From Pezicula radicicola (lineage: Eukaryota > Ascomycota > Leotiomycetes > Helotiales > Dermateaceae), in assembly GCA_003008705.1 (NCBI GenBank), contig PDUO01000027.1:714790-778789 (forward strand): DNA of 64,000 nucleotides, in the 5' to 3' direction. The notes under the pieces are model-generated. The model was not told where the DNA came from. It saw only the letters and a program-made list of their open reading frames with translations, and ran no database searches. The position numbers and the translations under genes were made by a program. Numbering within the stretch: position 1 is the first letter of the stretch; each line of letters starts with the position of its first letter. This document shows, piece by piece, positions 11,809-23,572 of this stretch.

Positions 11809-14800
11809 CTACCTTTGCTTCTTACTACCCTTCCCACCCCTCGCACCACCCTTCTGTCCTCCCTTCGCCCCTCCACTACCACCTTGGGAACCACCAGCCA
11901 TCACAACCCTAACCTTACCAACGGGAATGGTATTCGTAATTTCCGTCTCCTTCCACGTCTTCAACAATTCTATTTCCCGAGGCCACATCTTCTCCCCATC
12001 TCTAGACTCCTGATCTACCTTTCCCTTCGCTGCCGCATCCATATTCCATCTCGCGAGGATTTCTTTGATTGCTTTCCCTTTCTTTTGGGCTCCTGGTTGG
12101 AGTTTGGCTCTGTATTTGTTGCGGCCCATTGCTGTCCATGGTGCACAGATGGGAATGGCTTCGAGTATTTCGTCGCCGGGTAGGGGTGTACCGACTAGGG
12201 CGTCGAGATTTAGAAGGACTTGCTTTTCTGATTCGTCATCGCCTTCTTCGATCCCTTGCTCTAGCATAGCCTTTCGCTGCTCTTCGTGCTTTTTGGTTTC
12301 TTCTTGTGTCCTTTGATGCTGTGCCCGGCGACGTTCCTTATGGAATGCAAGTTCGGCTTCACGAGCAGCTTTGGCTTTGGATTCTTCTTCTGCTTTTTTA
12401 ACTCCGGCTGTGGAACCGATGAGGGCTTGAACTGCCAGGCGATCTTCTTCATCTTGGTCTTTGTACTTCTTCGCAATTTTCTTTGCCTTGCCCTTCTTCC
12501 CACGCTTGGCTGGAGCTAGGTCTTTCGGGGCACCCTTCTGACTTAATGACTGACGTTCCTTTCCCTTTGATGATTGAGACGGCGTGGGCGCCGTGCTGTC
12601 AACGTCCGATTCATCTTCATCGTCGTCGTCTTCATGTTCTGGCAGCTCAGGGTGAGCAGTTATTTGAAGGTCTTGTACTTGTTGGACCAGGGTTTCATCA
12701 CTTTCTTCGTCCTTGGCATTCGATGACTGTAGAGGATTTGAGTGAGCCGCCTTCGCTCCATCACTTTCATCTTCGGAGTCTTCATTCTCCTCATGGTCAT
12801 CCTCTGCATCTGACTTGTTTGCCTCCTCTATATCAGAGGCATCTTGTTCGGTTTGGCCAGCTTCCTCGCCCATATTAGCTGGCTTCGATTCACTTGATGA
12901 ACTGCCAGTGGCCTCATCAACAACTCTATGCTTGTTATGTCTGGCTTTACTTTCATCGCTTATCTGGAACACTACTCCAAAGCCCAGTAAAAGTTGAGCC
13001 GAACTGGTGGGAGGCAGAAAGTTCTTCTTCCCTTTCACACTAAAGCTACCTGGTGGCAGGAACTCTCCAGTAGGTGCAGCTTTCGATACTTGATCTGCAT
13101 TTACCCACCAAGCAGACATGCCAGCCTTCGAGTCCCATGCGGTGGAACAAGCGACAGCCATAGTACCAGCCTGGGAGAGCGTTGAGGGTGGGATTGGAGC
13201 ATCTGGCGTTTTGGGATTATTCCTGATGATGATATTTGCTGCGCCTTGAATATCAGCATGCAGATATACATCGCCCTTCTTGAGATATTTCCTATAAAGA
13301 GTCTCGTTTTGTAGAGCATCGTGGCCGCCAAGAACAAGGTATCCATCCGAAGAAATAAACCAGATGTACTTCTCGAACCACATAGGATTACGAACTGGGC
13401 GTAGCACAGCCTTCTCTTGCTTAAGACCTTTTTTGAGGTCCTGTGTGATTTTTGCCTCTTGGCTTTTCAGAGCCTTCGTTGATGATTGCAGAGTTTTCTG
13501 CTCCTTCTCTGCTGCGGATCGTTTTTCATCGTAGTATTCCCTTGCATTCTTCCATGGGGATATCCCCAAGTTGATGTCAATCGTAAGTCTGTTATTTTCT
13601 GCGACCTTCTGCTTGTTTGCCTCTTTCGCCTTTGCGTCTTCATCCTCACTATCATCCTCATCAGTTTCGGATGCGTACGCAGAATCTACGTCGGATAATT
13701 CTTCTTCCTCATCCAGCAGTAGAGTGATGGTGTTTTCTTCAAGCTTCAAAGGTAACTTGATGATAGTAGCAACCGGATTCCGCCTCTTTTGTTCCACCTC
13801 AATGAGTCTCCCAATCTCAACCCAGTCCATTCCCTGTGCAATCAGTCCATTTACAGCATTCATGGTTTCCTGAATTCGGTCTACGTTTGCCGTTATAGCT
13901 CCAGCTTTCCGTATATTGAGTTCTTGCACCTCCTGTAAGCCGCCCAGTCTTTTCGCCTGATCGTTGCGCGCAGCTTCAATCTTTCTTTTGGCTGCGGCCT
14001 CCCGTTCGTGTAGTCGAGACTCTAATTTCTGTCCTTCGATCGAGGAAAAGAATTCGTCCACCGTTGCGTTAAATCCCTCGAACTGCAAGAAGGTCAACGT
14101 CGGGTCGTCCTCGAACTGGCGGGGTCGAAAAGGGTGGAAATCCTCATATAGAAGCCCTTTGCGTGCGTCTTCCTCTTGCCCAGCCTCGGTCGGTTTATTA
14201 GGGTCCTTCTTCGTAATGATGTATCCTTTGGCTGCTTCAGCGCTTGTGATTTCCTGCACAACCCGCCGAGCTTCCTCGAGTGACCGCATTAGGTGATCTA
14301 CCAGTGCTTCACTTTGCAGAACATCAGCTGGTTTAAGTGAAGAATCAAATTCCGTTACGCGCATAGCATGATCAACAAGCATTGGAGGATACTCAGTAAT
14401 TGAAACAGCCAAAGCCTTCCTCAACGCATCTCCAGACTTCTTCTTGGGCTTCTTCCCCGCAACTAGTCCATCCTCCCCCCTATCCGCAGCCTTTTGTAAT
14501 GCATCCTGAAGCCGCTGCTTCGTCAAAGGTGGCACTCCTCCATAATTTTGTCTGTTCTCCACTGAGTACTTGAGCCCGACCCGCAGATGCTCCTGAGCCT
14601 CTCCCTCCGCCACGATTCGCAGCAGAGCTAGTATATTCAACTCTGTGTCCGTAAGTATTATGTTACCTCCTGCATAGAACTCAAGGAACAGTTTGTATTT
14701 CCCATCGCTGAACTGGAACTCGATAATCCTGTCGGTCCCGACCTGCTGCACGGAGGTGACTCGTCTCGTCTTGAGGCATTGTCGTAGCTTTTTAACGAAG

Positions 14801-15068
14801 GCGGTGGGTTCGGCGGCAGTGACGCGAGAGTAGTTGGTAATATGACATCTGAAGCCAGAGTCTATGACCATCTGCTTCTTATTGTCTGGCTTCGCGAATT
14901 TGATGAGAAAGATTTTCGAGGAGAGGTCGTAGACATTGTGTACGCGCAGGGTGAGGAGGCTATTTGCTAATTCGTGGGCAATGACCTGAGGCTGTGAGCA
15001 TCTTGACCTGCTGAGAAGATGATGCAGAATATTACCTTTACGTCGAGAGAGGAGAAACGTTGCTTCAT
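11809..15068 (-). CDS. RQC2: Ribosome quality-control factor Rqc2 / Tae2 / NEMF
   Basis: Binds the stalled 60S-nascent chain-tRNA complex, recruits the E3 ligase Ltn1/listerin and adds C-terminal Ala/Thr (CAT) tails; cytosolic. Exon 1 is 15068-15036 (11 codons) and exon 2 is 14985-11809, joined over a 50-nt intron in phase 0: 1069 residues, near yeast Rqc2 and human NEMF. The start MKQRFSSLD matches the family start and extends the single long ORF (14871) by 49 residues. Asp9 and Asp96-Arg97 fall where yeast Asp9, Asp98 and Arg99, needed for CAT-tailing, lie. Order: NFACT-N (about 1-150), coiled coil (about 330-530), NFACT-R/DUF814 (about 535-660, RPVRNPMWFEKYIW), acidic linker (about 700-810), Lys-rich coiled coil and an NFACT-C end with a Gly/Lys tail. 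Intact. Confidence 0.95.
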
Positions 15069-15902
15069 CTTAGGTTTTGGAAGCAATTTGTTGTGCGAGC
15101 AAGGAATGGAGGGGCAAATGGAGAGGCGTTGACATTGATGTCACTTGCGAATCTTGGCTGCCGTAGAGTAGTGGGGTAATAATCTATTCTTGCAGTCCAG
15201 AAGCTTCTTCTTTCCTTCTACGACATAATACAAGTGAATAGTCCTTTTTTGTCCCTCTACGGAGCATCTACAAGAGAGCAAGTTTACATGAAGTCCCTCA
15301 GACTCACAAATCCACCCTTTAGTAAGAATTTTCTGCGAATGTAGGCCAGGGAAACCATTGGTGTCGAAAATAGCGCAAGTAGCTGTGTCGTGTGTCTCAA
15401 TGCGCACTAGCTCCCTCTCGATCTTGGTAACTCACTTCAATATTTTACTGGGTAACTCGGCTTATTGGAGTAACTTAGTTAATTCAAGTATCTCATTAAT
15501 TCATTTGAGCAACTTGGATCGGAGTAGGCAGTTAACTCATCACCGGTTGTACAGTACTTTAGAGCTTATACACCTCTCACAGCCAGGTCTCTGGTGTCGA
15601 AAACCAGCGAGAATAGAATAGAAAGTGTCTGTGTCTTGTGTCGTAATTAAGCCATTGCCGCTATTAGTTCGATGTCCATCGAAGTCACCAGAGGTCGCGG
15701 ATGAGACGCGTCATAGACAACAATGACGTTTATGCCCCAGACCCCAGCTTCGCCCGCACGCGACGGGTACTTATGCATCCCCACCTCACTCTTCGCTGGC
15801 AATGCATCAATCATCTACAAAGACAGCATTGAAACTTGTTAATTCTTAAATTTATTTCATAACACAACCTCACGAATCCACAATCAATCCACAATCACTA
15901 AA
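15069..15902. promoter_or_regulatory. Divergent promoter region with small-repeat relic
   Basis: Separates Rqc2 (minus) from the gene at 15903 (plus), so it must contain both promoters. 15405-15560 carries the decayed ACTTG/GAGTAACTT repeat module found in the MITE family. The last 100 bases before 15903 are rich in CA and A runs, as is common in fungal 5' leaders. No specific binding site can be named. Confidence 0.4.
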
Positions 15903-17157
15903 ATGGCTCACACTAGGAAAAGAAAATCATCCGAGGAAGCAGACAACAAAGCTGCGCCTGCTCGGAAGAAAGCTGCAAGCTTCAAGTATTCGAATCCCAA
16001 TACAGTTCCTACAGAACCCGTCAAATATGTCAACATAGCCTGGCCAAAAGAGTTTTTACACCATCATGTGGATGGTAGAAGAGAATATGAGTGCGATTGT
16101 CCGGAAGACGGCGCAATTATTGGCGAGGAGTATATCAAGAAGACTAGTGATATGGGGTTTCCTATCAGTGAAGATGGGATTGAGATAGTGTTACATCTTG
16201 ACGGAGAAGAAGACAAGAGGGATCGGGATAGTAGGGGCATGTTTATTCTCAATGATTGGAATGGCTATGCTAAGACAGAGGTCATGGAGAATTTCGTAAG
16301 TGAAATCCGATCATAGTTATAGTAGTCGATGAGCGAGAAAAGCTGATGCATAGATTGTAGTTGAAAGATTTTAACAAGGTGATATTCAAGAAGACAGTTT
16401 CGCCGTTGAAGAAATGGGCGTATGTCGAGGGACTCGCTGCATATCTAAAAGGGGAAGATCACACGGGGTGGTTGAGTAAGTAACAACCCTTCTCAGAACT
16501 GTGCGTTCTAGCGCCTTATACACTGAGATAGTGAACAATGACGGAGAACGATATGAGAAACTCATCAATATGTTCGGCACTATGCTCCTTACAAGCTTGG
16601 ACATGCTCGCCGAGCACAACCTCCTCGCCCCAGATTCCATTATCCCAAACATCGGCATCATCTCAATGCTTTTGATCGAATTCTCGCATGAATGGGCTAG
16701 AGATTGTAGTGTTAACTGGGAACATGAAGTCATGCATGTCTTATCCGAAGCTGGCATAAATCTCACACCCAGAAGACAAGTTTCCATCCAACAAGAGAAA
16801 CTCGATGTATTCAAGGAGCATTTTACCAGCAAAGTAAATGACAAGGTTGAAGAATGGCTCCCTGAAGAAAAGGAATTTGATGGTAACATATATGAATTTT
16901 TTGCTGTTCGGGGCGATGATTGGGTCCCGAAGGACGATATCGACACTTCTGACGATTACAATACCAGAATGTGGGCAAGATGGGATTGGAAGAAAGAGGT
17001 ATGTATTTCCTCTGCTCCTCTCGTCTTGTAATTTTAACTAACGGTTATTTAGTACGCCGAATTTGCAAAACCTGGTAGAGGGGGCACGCATTTTTGCATC
17101 GACAAGATGACTAAGAAGAAGAGGAAGCAACATCGGCTCGGTGAGTTTGAGTACTAG
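15903..17157 (+). CDS. Hypothetical protein, four exons, nuclear-type basic N-terminus
   Basis: No family recognised. Exons 15903-16295, 16361-16475, 16532-16998 and 17053-17157 splice cleanly (phases 0, 1, 0; introns 65, 56 and 54 nt) into 359 residues. The N-terminus, TRKRKSSEEADNKAAPARKK, resembles a bipartite nuclear localisation signal and so does the C-terminal KKKRKQHR. The middle is acidic and Trp-rich (WARWDWKKE) with a helical stretch around LLTSLDMLAEHNLL. The layout, basic ends around an acidic globular middle, fits a nuclear protein, but this is inference. No lesion is visible. It is divergent from Rqc2, and sequence decay typical of the repeat islands is absent, so it is probably an expressed gene. 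Confidence 0.75.
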
Positions 17158-17963
17158 GGAGGTTTGGGTTACTAGGCTAGTTGGAGTTACGAAGTATTAA
17201 GTTGGAGTTATCAAGTTGTAGTTTGAATTACTAGGTTAGTTTGAATTAGGTAGTCTTGAGTAACATAAAGTACACCAACCACAAAAGGCACGTACACAAA
17301 CAAGACAACTACAGTATTACAACCTCACAATTATATTTGCTGCATCTCTATTTCCGGCATCCACCAAAAATTACTGTCCTAGGGTATCTCAGAACATGAA
17401 AGAAATCGTTTCAATTAATCAACATTGTTGGAACCACTTTGAGCACAGGGTTACAGGCGGATGTCCACCATGGCACTTGGTATATTTATTGCTTCTAAAT
17501 CACTGAAGTAGGATTCTATGACAGCTAGCAAGTAGCAAATAAATGCGAGATATCTTCAAAGGTAAGTCTACTTGATCTTACGTCCCCACCCCCATTCCTA
17601 TATACTACTATAAACATCCACATAACTCTCTAACGGCCAATCAAAAGTGCGTATCAAAGCCTGCTATACTGTATATATCTACTACCTTTAACCCCCCCCC
17701 TTTCCCTCAATAGCCTCCAAGTTTCCATAAATTTTACTCTTCACAGGCTTCTAAGTAGAGTCTTATATATAGGCTCTATTTCTAGCATGTAGGTGTGTTA
17801 ATCCTCTCCGTCTAATGTCCCTCTCTAAACAGCATTACACCAACCACAAAAAGGCTGTTACGCCACGAGAAGAACCTAATTTCCAAACCTCAGCACCCAA
17901 GTCCAAAAAAACAGCACCTTACAAACCACTTCTCAAAAAAAAACAGAAATACCTACAACAATA
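17158..17963. other. Intergenic with degenerate repeat
   Basis: 17160-17275 consists of repeated variants of TTACTAGGTTAGTTTGAATTA, a diverged form of the short internal repeats of the window's MITE family. The rest is AT-rich with C and A homopolymers (near 17692 and 17935) and shows no gene. Confidence 0.45.
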
Positions 17964-18611
17964 CTAAAGCAAAGACCCAACATTATTCGGATGACCCTTC
18001 CCATCCCTCATAAGCACAGCCAAACAACGTCCACCTCCACCATTACCATCACCATGACCATCACCAACCCGCCCACTCTCAAGAACCTCCATCCCCATAA
18101 GCTTCTCATAAAAAGGAACACTCCGTTCCCAATCCCCAGTAAAACACAAACTCCTCCTCAAATACGGCATAGATTCAATAACCTCCTGAACACAACTAAC
18201 CATCCACTTTCCCAATCCCTTCCCTTGATATTCCGGCCATATATACACATCCGTTAAATAAATAAACGTCGTGAAATCTGTGATGCAACGTGCGAAGCCT
18301 GCAAAATTTGAATTTGGAGAACCTTCTTGTTGTTCTTTTGCAGAACTTGAGTTCTCGGTTTTGGGTTCGAGATTATTGTTGTTGTTGTTGTTGTTGTTGT
18401 TACTGGTTTGGAAGAGGCTGAAGCAGAGGGAATTTTTTAGGGTATCGTGCATTACTTCTGTTGGTAGTGCGACTGCCCAGTACACATCTTTGCTTGCAAA
18501 TGCTGAGTTGAGTTTATCGATTGGAATTTGTGATGTATCGGTTGTGATGAAATACTCGTCTTTGGACCATTTTTGATGTTTTAATCGGGATGATTCTGTC
18601 ATTTTAGGCAT
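17964..18611 (-). CDS. GNAT-family N-acetyltransferase
   Basis: Transfers an acetyl group from acetyl-CoA to an unidentified amine. Single exon, 215 residues. The fold is seen in FAGFARCITDFTTFIYLTDV (beta4), VYIWPEYQGKGLGKWMVSCV (the acetyl-CoA pyrophosphate loop, Q/RxxGxG/A type) and SVPFYEKLMGMEV (the C-terminal FYxxxGF-like motif). A run of ten Asn between the N-terminal strands and beta4 is encoded by a (GTT)n tract on the + strand, and a Gly/Asp-rich loop lies near the C-terminus; both are low-complexity insertions that probably loop out. Start taken at the first ATG (18611); a second Met at codon 4 is possible. Similar fungal proteins are annotated only as acetyltransferases. Confidence 0.88.
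   Translation of the reverse strand: MPKMTESSRLKHQKWSKDEYFITTDTSQIPIDKLNSAFASKDVYWAVALPTEVMHDTLKNSLCFSLFQTSNNNNNNNNNNLEPKTENSSSAKEQQEGSPNSNFAGFARCITDFTTFIYLTDVYIWPEYQGKGLGKWMVSCVQEVIESMPYLRRSLCFTGDWERSVPFYEKLMGMEVLESGRVGDGHGDGNGGGGRCLAVLMRDGKGHPNNVGSLL
18372..18402. repeat. Trinucleotide microsatellite (GTT)n coding for poly-Asn
   Basis: About ten uninterrupted GTT units on the + strand, inside the GNAT gene, read as AAC (Asn) on the minus strand. The reading frame is kept whatever the unit number, so length polymorphism between strains is likely. Confidence 0.85.
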
Positions 18612-18915
18612 GGAATATATTCTTCTGTTGGTGTTGTCTCAGATGTGTTGTTAAGTTGATGCAGAAATGAATGGTCTTACTCTTTTCTGCTTAGGTAGGT
18701 ATTGTAAGCGATGTGAATAGCGATTGGAAGGTATTTCTGACTGGAGTTTATAAACGTGGATAGTTTGAATGAGCTTCTCTCTGGAGATGAAAGTCTGATG
18801 GCTGAATTTTCCCTTATATAGGTAAGAAGGCTACGGTACTATACGTCCGATGCGTAAACTTTGGCGAGTCACATGTGCTTCGTTTCCCGGTAGTGAATGG
18901 CATTTCGGAGTCCGA
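18612..18915. promoter_or_regulatory. Upstream region of the GNAT gene
   Basis: The promoter of the minus-strand GNAT gene must lie here. No specific site identified. Confidence 0.35.
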
Positions 18916-19044
18916 GGGAGTAGAAGCCTGTAATTTTTACTCCGTAGGGAGGAGAAGCTTATAACTTTTAGGGAGTAGAAGCCTATTTTTTTTTAGGGAG
19001 GAGAAGCCTATATTTTCTAGGGAGTAGTCCCTAATAATATAGGC
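18916..19044. repeat. Tandem 24-31 bp repeat (five units)
   Basis: Five consecutive units start at 18916, 18947, 18971, 18996 and 19020, each opening with GGGAGTAG or GGGAGGAG and most continuing with AAGCCTAT and a T-rich tail. The last unit turns into an inverted form (GGGAGTAGTCCCTA ... TAGGCTTATA), so the block ends in partial dyad symmetry. It then runs into AT-rich DNA. It could be a minisatellite or the subterminal repeat of a decayed transposon. Confidence 0.7.
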
Positions 19045-19967
19045 TTATATAACATTATATTCTATATCCTAATAATTTCCTAGTAAAGGGAGTAGCTATA
19101 TAATATCTAGTAGGTACTATATTAAATTTCAGGTTTTGAGACTACAACCCGCTACGGCGTTCCGTATCCGAGAGTGGTGTCAATTGTAGGGCGTACTAGT
19201 GAGGCTCCACCTTCTGCTTTCGTATATTTATATTGCGACATATTACAATATATTTCGTGCATATTCTAGTATTAGTTAAGTAACATTAAGTCAAGATTTC
19301 TAATCCTCTTGGTGGCCTCTAAATCGCCTAGCAAATTGTTACTTCATTCTATTAGAAGGATTTTACTTAAGCTTTAGTTTATAGAAGTTGGTCTACATAC
19401 AGGAGTGTGGATAACAAATCCTGCGTAAATGCTTGCTGTGACAGTGAGTATCATTTTCTACTAGTACTATAGAGTCTATATAGTATGACCTTAATAGCTC
19501 TTTATTTTCTTGATTTAGCTTTTTGGTAGATTTGATACTTATAACATTGCTTGTTAATTATTATCTTACTGGTTCTTTATCAATATTAGCGAATGTCTTG
19601 TTTACTTACGCTAATAACAGCTAGAAATTAGGTAGACAATAGAAAGTGAAAAACAAATAGAATAGGCGAGAAGTCACTTAGTAGGGCTAAAACATTAACA
19701 TACCAACAAACACCGGTTGAGTCATTCACCGCACTATCCATAGTCAAAATGAATAGGTCCCTATTTATACCGCTCTTACAACTCCCTGCCTTACAAATAA
19801 TCTTAGTTTCATCCAACTCGCACAACCTCACAAATGCTCGGTAAAGTACGCGCCTTAGTATAATAAATTATAACTATGCCATTTCCTCGAAGTAGTATCA
19901 AACCAGTGACGATCAGGGTCCGAGAGGAGGGAGAAGATATCGCGCTAGGGATATCGATACCGAAAAG
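19045..19967. other. AT-rich intergenic region
   Basis: RIP-like, AT-rich DNA (19045-19640) with few GC-containing words, followed by a more balanced stretch up to the start of the decayed gene at 19968. No gene seen. Confidence 0.4.
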
Positions 19968-20892
19968 ATGGACACAATTAGCAATACGGAGTCTCATCAA
20001 GAATCCGCTTCGCAAGAGCGGAAGCAAAACGAAAATATCCAATGTCTCGAATGCCAAGGTGTAACAGAAGAGGCAGATACAACAGCGGACAGCGATACTG
20101 CGGCAGAAAAGGAACAGTTTCTATATCAAGACCCCTATTCCCTTACCAAAGAATCATATCGGGGTATGATCGAATTAAGGGAATACCGTGTCTATATATC
20201 CAGGATTGGCTCGAATCCACATCAGCCAACGCCCGAAGAGAGAGCACGAATACAAAATGACGTGGCAAGACACCAAGATGATCCTGGTACTGAGGAGAAG
20301 GCTGAGAAATTTGTGATATCATTGTGGGGTTCATACAGAGTTAAAGAGCCATGCCATGGATTTCGGGCCAACTCCAGGGCTTTCTGTATTGCTCTGGACA
20401 TTAAGATAGCAGAAAGTCTGGGGACTACTAGTTATATTAGTTGACTAAACTGTCATCTTGGAGGCTAGACGATATCATTGCTGCAGGGATGCCAGAGAAG
20501 TATCACATAAGAGTCCTAAATATTCTTTGGACAGACCGGAGTACAAACCATGAGCGTTAGTAGACGTATCAGCGAGAGTTAGCTGTTAATCGTATGACAA
20601 CTTGGTTTCTCCTTATGTACACCGAAGAATGGCTTCAGTGTTATCTTTATGACCTATTCAGATGGATGTTTAGAATGGAACTTGAAGATCCACGCGATAT
20701 TGATCCTAGCCTTTTGCCTATACTTCCTGGGCATTACAAACGGGACAATACTTAGAAGTAGCTAAAACCTCTGAAATTAAGATTGAAAAACTAAGATACT
20801 TTCGAACTCTGGAAAATATTCAAGGATTTAGTCCTGAGGGAAGAATAGATTACTTTTTACGTATGCTCTTTACGGGCTGTACTATTTTATAA
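19968..20892 (+). pseudogene. Decayed gene of unknown family, about 305 codons
   Basis: Family not recognised. The first frame (19968-20444) is open for 158 codons: an acidic, Gln/Glu-rich start, then YSLTKESYRGMIELREYRVY and a helical segment. A second frame continues from about 20440 to 20755 (LSSWRLDDIIAAGMPEKYH, then WFLLMYTEEWLQCYLYDLFR), broken by two adjacent TAG codons near 20560 that could be former CAG-CAG. A third frame takes over at about 20745 and ends at 20892 (FRTLENIQGFSPEGRIDYFL). The three segments join end to end with small frame changes, as expected of a gene hit by indels plus C-to-T changes. A cryptic intron could mimic one frame change. Confidence 0.5.
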
Positions 20893-20960
20893 GTTTAGAC
20901 ATCGCCTTATCTCGGAGGCTATATGCTCAGAACACTATGACCTTGTAGCATAATATTGAT

Positions 20961-23572
20961 TTAATGTAGTACAATGCTACCTTTACCAACCTTAGAATTC
21001 TCATACTCTCGAACAATTTCTCCCTCCATGATTCCATGCACATATGTCTCTCCTACGATCTCGAAGCCTCCCAAATGTGTTTCACGCAAAATGAACGGCA
21101 CTTCAGAACCAAAGAGAACTCCTACCCTGTCCCCCTTTATAGTTTCCCTTGGGGCCAATCCTATGTAACCCTTGCTTGTGACGATTAGTCTCCTTCCAAG
21201 TGCATACTTTTCAAATCCAGGTTCAAGAGTATTTCTTGGAACCATAGATACCATATCACCCAGCTTCTCCTCACAGTACTTCCTTTGAATTTCTTCGAGC
21301 TCGTCCAAACCAAAGAGTTCTAAATTTCGCAGACCTGTGCTCGCATTGATATTCTTCACTTTAAACTTCTCATCCAGCTTCCTGTCATCCCAGAATGGAT
21401 CTGGGACCACCGTGGGTAAAGTGAAAGGACGATGATAGAGATCTAACGGTTGCTGTTGCCACAATTCACCACCTCCTTAAAAGCGGTGCTATATGATTGT
21501 CGATCTTCTTCCGTCCACTCCAGTGGTTGGAGGTTCTTTGACATATTAAGACCAGGCATTTCTATCTCTATACTTACGCCATCCTTGAGCCCGAACTTGG
21601 TGTAGTCTTCGGGTTCTGGGAATATAACCGATACAGTTTGGGCTGACTCTAATCGACCACTACTAACCACCGTTACTGGAGGGTCTCTCGGCTTCCAGCC
21701 CTTGGGAATTTCCGGGAGCCAGTCTTGGAATGGGATGTTGGCTTTTATATCGGTCATTTGACCGAACTCGTCGGTTAGAGTGGTCTGGCCAGCGAGTAGA
21801 GTGAGCCAAAACGCTTCTGTCCTTGCTTCAATAGTAAGATATGGATTAGGTCCTGTGTAGGTCCCGAGTGCAAGCTGCTTAGCCTGCCCAATGGCCACCA
21901 TAAATCTGGTAGAATTCTCCCAGCTCTTCTCGAGGTCATCGACAAAAGGTTCTTGCAACAATTCGACGGTATCCCATAGGATGCCCTCAACTATCAAAGT
22001 ATCGGAAGCCTTTTGTATTTCCATGATGGACTTGGTGTTTCCTGAAGCCCGATATCCTCTGGCTGATGGGATTGTAGAAGCCACGATATTGGCCTCTGTT
22101 CTGGCTTGAGTGATCCTCTCTCCCTTTTGAATCAAGTGAAGCTCTTGCTCCGTTGCATTCTCTTCACTCACCCATCCTTTTGTTGTAGTCTTCTTTTTCA
22201 TTAAATCCCCTGAATCGTCCTGTTGCGACACCCAAATAAGCTTTTTTCCATCTATCAAAGCTTGCAAAGCTTTCAAATCTGTTTCCGATAACACGTCCGA
22301 AAATTCTTTCGGAATAGTATTTATTGTGACTTGAGGTTTGCTGCGAGGAAGAGTTGCCCCCGTACTAACACCGGACACTTTGTAACCAGGTCTGGGATCA
22401 GGATTTTCTTCTGAAGCATCCTCGATTGTTGTTGGATTCATCCACCATGGCTCCATCTTACTTCTCACCAGCTTGTTGCTAGGTAAAGGCGTCGTTGTAC
22501 TGCAAATTATCCAGTCTGGAACCCAGGATGGTAGCTTAATGATTCCTCTACCATGGCATTGACGTAAAACCTCAATGTCTACACCTCGAAACCCAAGCAA
22601 AGCAAAGTCTTTGTAAATGTCCCTTACCGATGCTGTATAACTGACAGCAACTTTACCGAAGGGCCTTTGGTTCTCCCCAAAAACCATACCCAGTACGGCG
22701 AAGATCTTGTCTCTCGGATCTGTAGACTGAAACTTTCGATGTTCAGCCACAAGTTCAAAAACTTGCTTCTCATCGGCTACACGTTCCAAGACTTCTCTAG
22801 GTTGGTAACGAATGGACTCAAGGTTGAGGATATTAGAAATCCCAGGGTATTGTTGCCGTTGATCAGCCTGATGAGCTTGCATTCTTGCTGCAGCCACAAC
22901 AAATGTAATCCACAAATGCTCGGCAAAGCCACATCTAACTCTGATATCACCTAATTTCCTACCCGCACCACCCCAATGGACTTCTTGAACTATCCAAATA
23001 CGGAACCACCAGTTCCTATTGAATAGTTTCTCAAGTGCCGTCAAAACGTTAGGAGCAAGGACTGGCATCTTTTTAAACGGTGAACGTGTTCCTAGATCCC
23101 ACACCGTGTCCATCGCAAGTTCGCTCTCATCTTCAGCCTTGCCTAACCATATAGTGAGCCTAGATGCAAAGCTATAAATCATATTCATCATTTTGACTTG
23201 CGACTCTTTCTCGTCGTTGTTACCCTGATCAATGCATACTGCATCAACCCAAAGGACGACAGGCTCGCCAGTCTCTCGTCGATGTCGAAGGAAAGATTCA
23301 AGGTTCGGCGTTACGAGGCGACGTACGCCATCGAGCATCAACGGTACTGTTTCCACTCCACCATCCCAGGTGTATGAAAGTGCTTCGAATTTAGACATGG
23401 ACGGCCACATATTGACAACTTGTAGATGACATTGTAAATCAGCAGACCAAGAAGAAGCCGGGTCTAGCGTGAGAAGTCGGATTTGAAAATTGAAGCGGTT
23501 CAAGGGCTGGTATTGGTACTTATCATTTTCACCCGAATTGAGAGAATCCCGGATAAGTGCTGTTGCTTCCAT
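20961..23572 (-). CDS. HET-domain (heterokaryon incompatibility) protein with a C-terminal frameshift
   Basis: HET proteins trigger self/non-self recognition and programmed death of fused fungal cells. The first frame (23572-21443) has 709 codons: YQPLNRFNFQIRLLTL and the HET box FEALSYTWD, VLWVDAVCIDQGNNDEKESQ, and IWIVQEV, spanning roughly residues 25-210; LPSWVPDW follows. The family's conserved tail (WQQQPLDL, FWDDRKLDEKF, GRRLIVTSKGYIGLAP, YVHGIMEGE) lies in another frame, 21464-20961. The shift between the two equals one missing base near 21455-21465, and no plausible intron fits there. Either the allele is truncated and lacks its tail, or the assembly has an indel. Most of the protein is otherwise intact, so decay is recent if real. 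Start chosen at the first ATG ahead of the conserved N-terminus. Confidence 0.85.

Noticed and set aside
12483..12878. Plus-strand ORFs over the Rqc2 gene
   Set aside because: Shadows produced by the acidic, low-complexity linker of the minus-strand gene.
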